From Myxococcota bacterium (lineage in GTDB: Bacteria; Myxococcota_A; Polyangia; Polyangiales; Houyiibacteriaceae), in NCBI GenBank assembly GCA_020629955.1, contig JAHDCI010000003.1, forward strand, positions 1-64,000: DNA of 64,000 nt, written 5' to 3'. The notes under the pieces are model-generated. The model saw nothing but the letters and a program-made list of their open reading frames with translations. It was not told the origin of the DNA and did not search any database. Below are positions 61,870 to 64,000 of the stretch, one piece after another. The position numbers and the translations under genes were made by a program. Numbering within the stretch: the first letter of the stretch is position 1; each line of letters opens with the position of its first letter.

Positions 61870-62843
61870 GTTGTTGCTCCAAAGAGACTGAGCCCGAGAT
61901 AGCCGATGTATGCGGCGTACACGAGGAGGAGAAACGCACCCGATCCTCGAGAGAGCATCCGGTATGGCCGGAAGAATCGGGCAAGCAAGAAGAGCAAGAC
62001 GACGACCCCGAGCATGACCGGGATATCGAGATGAAGTACGCCGGCGTCAACCTCGCTCGGTGAGATGAGTCCGGGGAGGCCGAGAACGCCAAGCGTATTG
62101 AAGAGGTTTGAACCGATGATATTTCCGACGGCGATATCGTGCTCGTTTCGTTTCGCGGCGACCAGTGTGGCTGCGAGCTCCGGGAGACTCGTTCCGAGCG
62201 CGACGACTGTCAGACCGATGATGCGCTCACCGACACCGAAGTGGCGCGCAACTTCTTTGGCACCCCATACGAGCAGCTCCGAGCTACCGAGAAGGATAAA
62301 CAGCCCCAGCATGATCCAGCCGATCGCAGCTTTCGTGCTCAGTCCTTCGGGGATCTCATCGATGTCATCAACGCTCGCTTCACTACCGGCCCGCGCTTCG
62401 CGTAGGACGGTCCAGCCGACGAGGAGGACGAGCGCTCCGAGCAGCATTCCGCCGTCGACGCGTCCGAGGGTTCCGTCGAGAAGTAGGCCGCTCGCGAGCA
62501 ACATCGCGCCGAGAAGGACGGGGAGCTCACGCTTCAGCACGCTGCCGTGAACCTTGAGCGGGTTCATCATCGCGGCCGCTCCGAGAACCAATGCGATGTT
62601 GGTAATATTTGAGCCGATCGCGTTGCCGATACTCAGCCCGGGCACTCCCCTTGCTGCGGCCATTGACGAAACGAGCATTTCCGGAGCGCTGGTACCGAAG
62701 CCGACGATCGTAAGCCCGATCACCAGCGGGCTTACGCCGAGGTTGTGAGCGAGGCCCGCGGAACCCTCCACGAATCGATCTGCCCCCCAAACCAAGGCTG
62801 CGAATCCGGCGATGATGGCCAATATCGGGAGGAGTAGTTCCAC
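61866..62843 (-). CDS. Calcium/sodium antiporter (YrbG-like, CaCA family)
   Basis: Two alpha repeats: GFGTSAPEMLVS...GNAIGSNITNIALVLG and ALGTSLPELAATLVA...GNIIGSNLFNTLGVLG. Confidence 0.95.
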   Translation of the reverse strand: MELLLPILAIIAGFAALVWGADRFVEGSAGLAHNLGVSPLVIGLTIVGFGTSAPEMLVSSMAAARGVPGLSIGNAIGSNITNIALVLGAAAMMNPLKVHGSVLKRELPVLLGAMLLASGLLLDGTLGRVDGGMLLGALVLLVGWTVLREARAGSEASVDDIDEIPEGLSTKAAIGWIMLGLFILLGSSELLVWGAKEVARHFGVGERIIGLTVVALGTSLPELAATLVAAKRNEHDIAVGNIIGSNLFNTLGVLGLPGLISPSEVDAGVLHLDIPVMLGVVVLLFLLARFFRPYRMLSRGSGAFLLLVYAAYIGYLGLSLFGATT

Positions 62844-63045
62844 GAGCGGGCGGTTGAGCGTCCTGGGGGCGGTAAGAGTTCGAAAAGGTTGCCGGGCAAG
62901 TTAACCAGGCTTCGAGAAGATCAAAATTGGAAAGAGTGTTCCCGAGGGTGAGCGGCCATTCGACCGATGTTGGCGAGGTCTAGCAGGCACCGGCGCAGTC
63001 CGCGAACCGCCAGCAGATTGACAATCAAGGTATTTCCAACCGACA

Positions 63046-64000
63046 ATGTCGCGCATGAGTGGTGCGGAGGGTGCGAGTGAGAATGGCTTGGCGAACAAGC
63101 TTCTCAGTGATGCGGTCTTCGGAAAATATACGCTCATCGCGAAGATCGGCCATGGCGGTATGGCCGAGGTCTTTCTCGCCGCGATTCGTGGCCCCGCGAG
63201 CTTTACCAAGCTCTGTGTGCTCAAACGCCTTCACCCGCATCTCGAAGACGACGAGCGCTTGGTCGGTATGTTCCTCGACGAGGCGCGGCTCGCAGCACGG
63301 CTGAACCACCCCAATGTGGTCCAGACCTACGAGGTTGGAGACATCGCGGGCCTTCACTTCCTCACGATGGAGTACCTCGAAGGTCAGGCGTTCTCGCGGG
63401 TGATGCGCGCGCTCAGCCGGCAGAACATGCAGCTTCCGCTGAACATCGCGATCAAGTTTTTTCTCGATGTTCTGGATGGGCTCGAATACGCGCACAACCT
63501 CAAAGATTTCGACGGTTCGCCGCTGCATATCGTTCATCGCGACATCAGCCCTGCGAATATCTTCGTGACCTATGAGGGCCAGTCGAAGCTGCTCGACTTC
63601 GGCATCGCCCGGGCGACGACTCAAACCGTCGAGACTCGCGCCGGCCAGGTGAAAGGGAAGTTCGCTTATATTGCGCCAGAGCAGGCAGCGCCGGATTCCG
63701 ATCACGACCGAAGAGTGGACCTTTGGGCGTTCGGAGTCGTGATGTGGGAAACGCTCGCGGGACGGCGTCTCTTTAAGGGGGAATCGGAGGTCATCACGCT
63801 TCAGAATGCGCTGAACTCCGAGATTCTTCGTCTCGATGAGTCTGCGGATGGAATCCCGCTCGAGCTTGCGGAGATTGTCGATCGAGCGCTCCAGCGCAAT
63901 CGAGAGGAACGGTACGCCAGCGCGTATGAGATGCGAGAAGACCTCGCGGCATTTGCTCGAGATGCTGGGCTCAGTGCAACCCGCCATGAGGTCGGCCGCT
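63046..64000 (+). CDS. Serine/threonine protein kinase (3' end beyond window; not on the supplied ORF track)
   Basis: My translation: FGKYTLIAKIGHGGMAEVFLAA, HIVHRDISPANIFVT, LLDFGIARA, GKFAYIAPEQ. Confidence 0.93.
   Translation, partial: MSRMSGAEGASENGLANKLLSDAVFGKYTLIAKIGHGGMAEVFLAAIRGPASFTKLCVLKRLHPHLEDDERLVGMFLDEARLAARLNHPNVVQTYEVGDIAGLHFLTMEYLEGQAFSRVMRALSRQNMQLPLNIAIKFFLDVLDGLEYAHNLKDFDGSPLHIVHRDISPANIFVTYEGQSKLLDFGIARATTQTVETRAGQVKGKFAYIAPEQAAPDSDHDRRVDLWAFGVVMWETLAGRRLFKGESEVITLQNALNSEILRLDESADGIPLELAEIVDRALQRNREERYASAYEMREDLAAFARDAGLSATRHEVGR

Overview
64 kb bacterial chromosomal segment, gene-dense and moderately GC-rich. Its gene content (many lipoproteins, Ser/Thr kinases, thrombospondin type 3/OmpA protein, Asp/Gly-rich lipoprotein linkers, mevalonate genes) suggests a Myxococcota-like or deltaproteobacterial lineage; that assignment is inference. 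The left end (about 1-5872) looks like a decayed genomic island at a tRNA-Pro(UGG) gene: a 59-bp direct repeat (1 mismatch) of the tRNA 3' half flanks it, an integrase C-terminal remnant abuts the left att site, and paired GTCCACCCCnnnGTCCACCCC motifs lie inside both ends. Most of the rest is housekeeping or accessory chromosome: ECF42-like sigma factor, dnaJ, leuB-like dehydrogenase, GMC oxidoreductase, NamZ/beta-lactamase fusion, OmpA/TSP3, aroA-cmk-rpsA, mscS, hrcA, mvaD/pmk, ppa. The most interesting items are: (1) a ~146-bp palindromic MITE-like element present twice (25995-26140, 47879-48023); (2) a tightly overlapping 10-gene lipid-type operon (48030-58769) that ends in a TetR gene, has two TetR-style operators upstream and includes an apparently catalytically dead HAD protein; (3) a kinase-phosphatase-RNA ligase protein with a Trl1/Rnl1-type ligase domain; (4) the island end architecture. 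No CRISPR array, rRNA or complete tRNA was seen. All homology calls come from reading motifs by eye; no database search was run.
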